The notes beneath the pieces were generated by a model. The model saw only the letters and a list, made by a program, of their open reading frames with translations. It searched no databases and was not told where the DNA came from. Made by a program: the position numbers and the translations under genes. From DATLGB01 sp037724045 (GTDB lineage: Bacteria; Actinomycetota; Thermoleophilia; Solirubrobacterales; Solirubrobacteraceae): a DNA stretch of 42,089 nt. The stretch spans positions 1-42,089 of the forward strand of contig JBBJOW010000031.1 in the NCBI GenBank assembly GCA_037724045.1. Direction: 5' to 3'. Shown one piece after another: positions 40,648 through 42,089 of the stretch. Each line of letters opens with the position of its first letter. Position 1 is the stretch's first letter.

Positions 40648-41949
40648 ATGGAAGCTGCCACCTCTCTCCGCCCCGCCCACGTCACGGTCCTCGCCAACCG
40701 GCTGATCGTCGACGGCCTCGTCGTGGATGACCGCTGCACGATCGAGCTCGTCCGCGCCCGCGTCGAGGCGGGCGAGGATCCTGCGCGTGTCGTCGCGGAG
40801 GCCCTGGAGATCGGTGCGCGCGTCCTCGACCGCGAGCAGGTCGGCGCGGTCGCCGAGGTCTTCCGCGCGGACCTCGAGAAGTCCACCCGCGCGGCGGAGA
40901 CGGCGCTGCAGCTGCGCGCGACGGAGCTCGCCGACGCGTTCGGGCGCAAGTTCGACGAGGCGTTCGGCGCCGACAACGGGCGCCTCGCGCGTGAGCTCGA
41001 GCGCCTGTTCGGCGATGGCTCGTCCGTCGCGGTGCAGCACCGCATTCGCGCCGCCGTGGACGAGGTCACGCGCGACGGGCGCGAGCAGCTCGTGCGCCAG
41101 TTCTCCTCTTCGGATGCCACCAACCCGCTCGCGGACTTCAAGGCCGGCGTCGTCCGCGTCACGCAGCAGCAGGTGTCGGAGACGGTGGCGATGCGCGAGC
41201 AGGTCACCGCCCTGCGCGCCGAGGTCGCCCGCCTGCACGCCGAGAAGGAGAAGGTCGCGGAGGTCGCCGCCGAGCACGACCGCTCGACCGCGAAGGGCCG
41301 CCCCTACGAGGAGGCGGTGTTCGACGCGGTCGAACAGATCGCCGGCGCACACGGTGACCTCGCCGAGGCGGTCGGGGACGCCGCGGGCACCGGCGGTCGC
41401 AAGGGTGACGTCGTGATCGGCCTCGGCGGCTGCGCCGGCCCGCCGCGGGCCCGCATCGTGGTGGAGGCCAAGCACTCCCAGACCGGCCGCAAGGCGGCGC
41501 TGGAGTACCTCGACGAGGCGATGGCCCAGCGCGACGCCGCCTTCGGGATCTGGGTCGTGCCGACGGCGGCGGAGCTGCCCGCCAAGACGGTGCCGTTGCG
41601 CATGGTCAACGGCGACAAGCTCTTCGTCGTCTACGGCCCCCAGGACGAGTCGCGCATCGCGCTCGAGGTCGCCTATGCGCTGGGGCGCGCGCAGGTCGTG
41701 CTGTCGGGCGGTGACGCCGAGGGCCTGGACGCTCCGGCGCTGCGCGCCGAGGTCGAGCGGGCGCTGGGCGCGCTCGAGGACGAGCGCCGCATCAAGCAGC
41801 AGCTCACCTCCGCGTCCAACGGCATCGCGGAGGCGCGCAAGATCGTTGAGACCATGGGCACCGTCGTACGCGGGCACCTGCGCGAGATCGACCGCATGGT
41901 CGCCGCCGCGGACGGCGACGACTCACCGGTTCAGCAGCCGCTGCTCTGA
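40648..41949 (+). CDS. Coiled-coil protein with PD-(D/E)XK nuclease-like domain
   Basis: A 433-residue protein. Residues ~60-215 are charged and helical (coiled-coil-like; ALRAEVARLHAEKEKVAEVA). Residues ~215-330 match a PD-(D/E)XK pattern: YEEAVFDAV (E221/E222), RKGDVVIGL (D254), VVEAKHS (E273 and K275), then a helix and FGIWVVPT. The C-terminus is helical again. The architecture resembles RmuC and DUF2130, proteins linked to limiting DNA rearrangement, but I cannot assign it to either. No signal peptide or membrane helix is seen. It diverges from the unknown gene at 39814-40584. Confidence 0.72.
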   Translation: MEAATSLRPAHVTVLANRLIVDGLVVDDRCTIELVRARVEAGEDPARVVAEALEIGARVLDREQVGAVAEVFRADLEKSTRAAETALQLRATELADAFGRKFDEAFGADNGRLARELERLFGDGSSVAVQHRIRAAVDEVTRDGREQLVRQFSSSDATNPLADFKAGVVRVTQQQVSETVAMREQVTALRAEVARLHAEKEKVAEVAAEHDRSTAKGRPYEEAVFDAVEQIAGAHGDLAEAVGDAAGTGGRKGDVVIGLGGCAGPPRARIVVEAKHSQTGRKAALEYLDEAMAQRDAAFGIWVVPTAAELPAKTVPLRMVNGDKLFVVYGPQDESRIALEVAYALGRAQVVLSGGDAEGLDAPALRAEVERALGALEDERRIKQQLTSASNGIAEARKIVETMGTVVRGHLREIDRMVAAADGDDSPVQQPLL

Positions 41950-41994
41950 CTTCGGCGCCGAAGGCGGGTGAGGCGGGCCTCAGCCGACTTCGGC
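41950..41994. terminator. Inverted repeats between convergent genes
   Basis: A perfect 14-base palindrome CTTCGGCGCCGAAG begins at 41950, right after the nuclease-like gene. Its right half (GCCGAAG, 41957-41963) can alternatively pair with CTTCGGC at 41988-41994, enclosing a second small stem TGAGG/CCTCA. No T-run follows on either strand. It is a candidate bidirectional terminator. Confidence 0.45.
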
Positions 41995-42089
41995 CGGTTC
42001 GTCTTTGCCTTGCAGGCGTTCGCGGCCGCGCTGCACGGCCGCGATGAACTTCGAGAGGTTGACCTCGAGGGTGTTGAGGATCTCGTCGG
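41980..42089 (-). CDS. C-terminal end of an unknown protein, cut by the window
   Basis: The frame is open from the window edge to a TGA at 41980-41982. The 35 visible residues are helical and charged: DEILNTLEVNLSKFIAAVQ, RGRERLQGK, then an acidic end DEPAEVG. The stretch is too short to assign a family. It converges on the nuclease-like gene. Confidence 0.4.
   Translation of the reverse strand, partial: DEILNTLEVNLSKFIAAVQRGRERLQGKDEPAEVG

Overview
This is a GC-rich chromosomal window with strong G/C preference at third codon positions and many GTG and TTG starts. Gene content and order fit the Actinobacteria, most likely class Thermoleophilia (Solirubrobacterales-like). That placement is inferred from protein style and synteny; no 16S or other phylogenetic marker was tested. 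The backbone is the conserved bacterial block rpmF-plsX-acpP-rnc-smc-ftsY-ffh-rpsP-khpA-rimM-trmD-rplS-lepB-rnhB-yraN-comM-dprA, transcribed leftwards (minus strand), with xerD and a WhiG/FliA-type sigma factor further along. I see no prophage, insertion sequence, CRISPR array or tRNA/rRNA gene. No gene-free stretch exceeds 300 bases; the longest (about 170-180 bases) hold palindromic elements.

Layout. 1-8.1 kb: the end of a fatty acid desaturase, a tiny membrane protein, MreB, a small lipoprotein, a GAF-GAF-GGDEF diguanylate cyclase, and two convergent secreted hydrolases (neutral-ceramidase-like and an esterase). 8.1-13.4 kb: RNase HI with two unknown genes, a DUF2752 protein, a DUF4190-type membrane protein, the sigma factor, XerD, a small unknown gene on the other strand, and an L,D-transpeptidase. 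13.4-21.3 kb: an alpha/beta hydrolase, then a tightly packed minus-strand operon read comM-dprA-glycosyltransferase-thiD-unknown-unknown-ilvD. 21.3-27 kb: yraN, rnhB, lepB, rplS, trmD, rimM, khpA, rpsP and ffh. 27-32.2 kb: an EAL-GAF protein, an SPFH/NfeD pair, an AraC-regulator remnant, ftsY, a GNAT acetyltransferase and a rhomboid protease. 32.2-40.6 kb: smc, rnc, acpP, plsX, rpmF, a DUF177 protein, an acyl-CoA synthetase and an unknown gene. 40.6-42.1 kb: a PD-(D/E)XK nuclease-like protein and the end of an unknown gene.

How the genes work together. Most genes serve translation and its maturation (S16, L19, L32, RimM, TrmD, KhpA), SRP-dependent export (Ffh, FtsY, LepB), chromosome handling (SMC, XerD, DprA, ComM), RNA turnover (RNases HI, HII and III) and lipid synthesis (PlsX, ACP, acyl-CoA ligase, desaturase). 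Two genes relate to c-di-GMP.

The most unusual material is: (i) a set of large palindromic or tandem repeats, each abutting the TAG stop codon of a minus-strand gene, two of about 170 bp sharing one architecture; (ii) an RNase III lacking two of its four metal-binding acidic residues; (iii) a terminator-like hairpin 11 bases upstream of rplS, whose protein carries a 67-residue acidic tail; and (iv) a coiled-coil PD-(D/E)XK protein divergent from an unknown gene.
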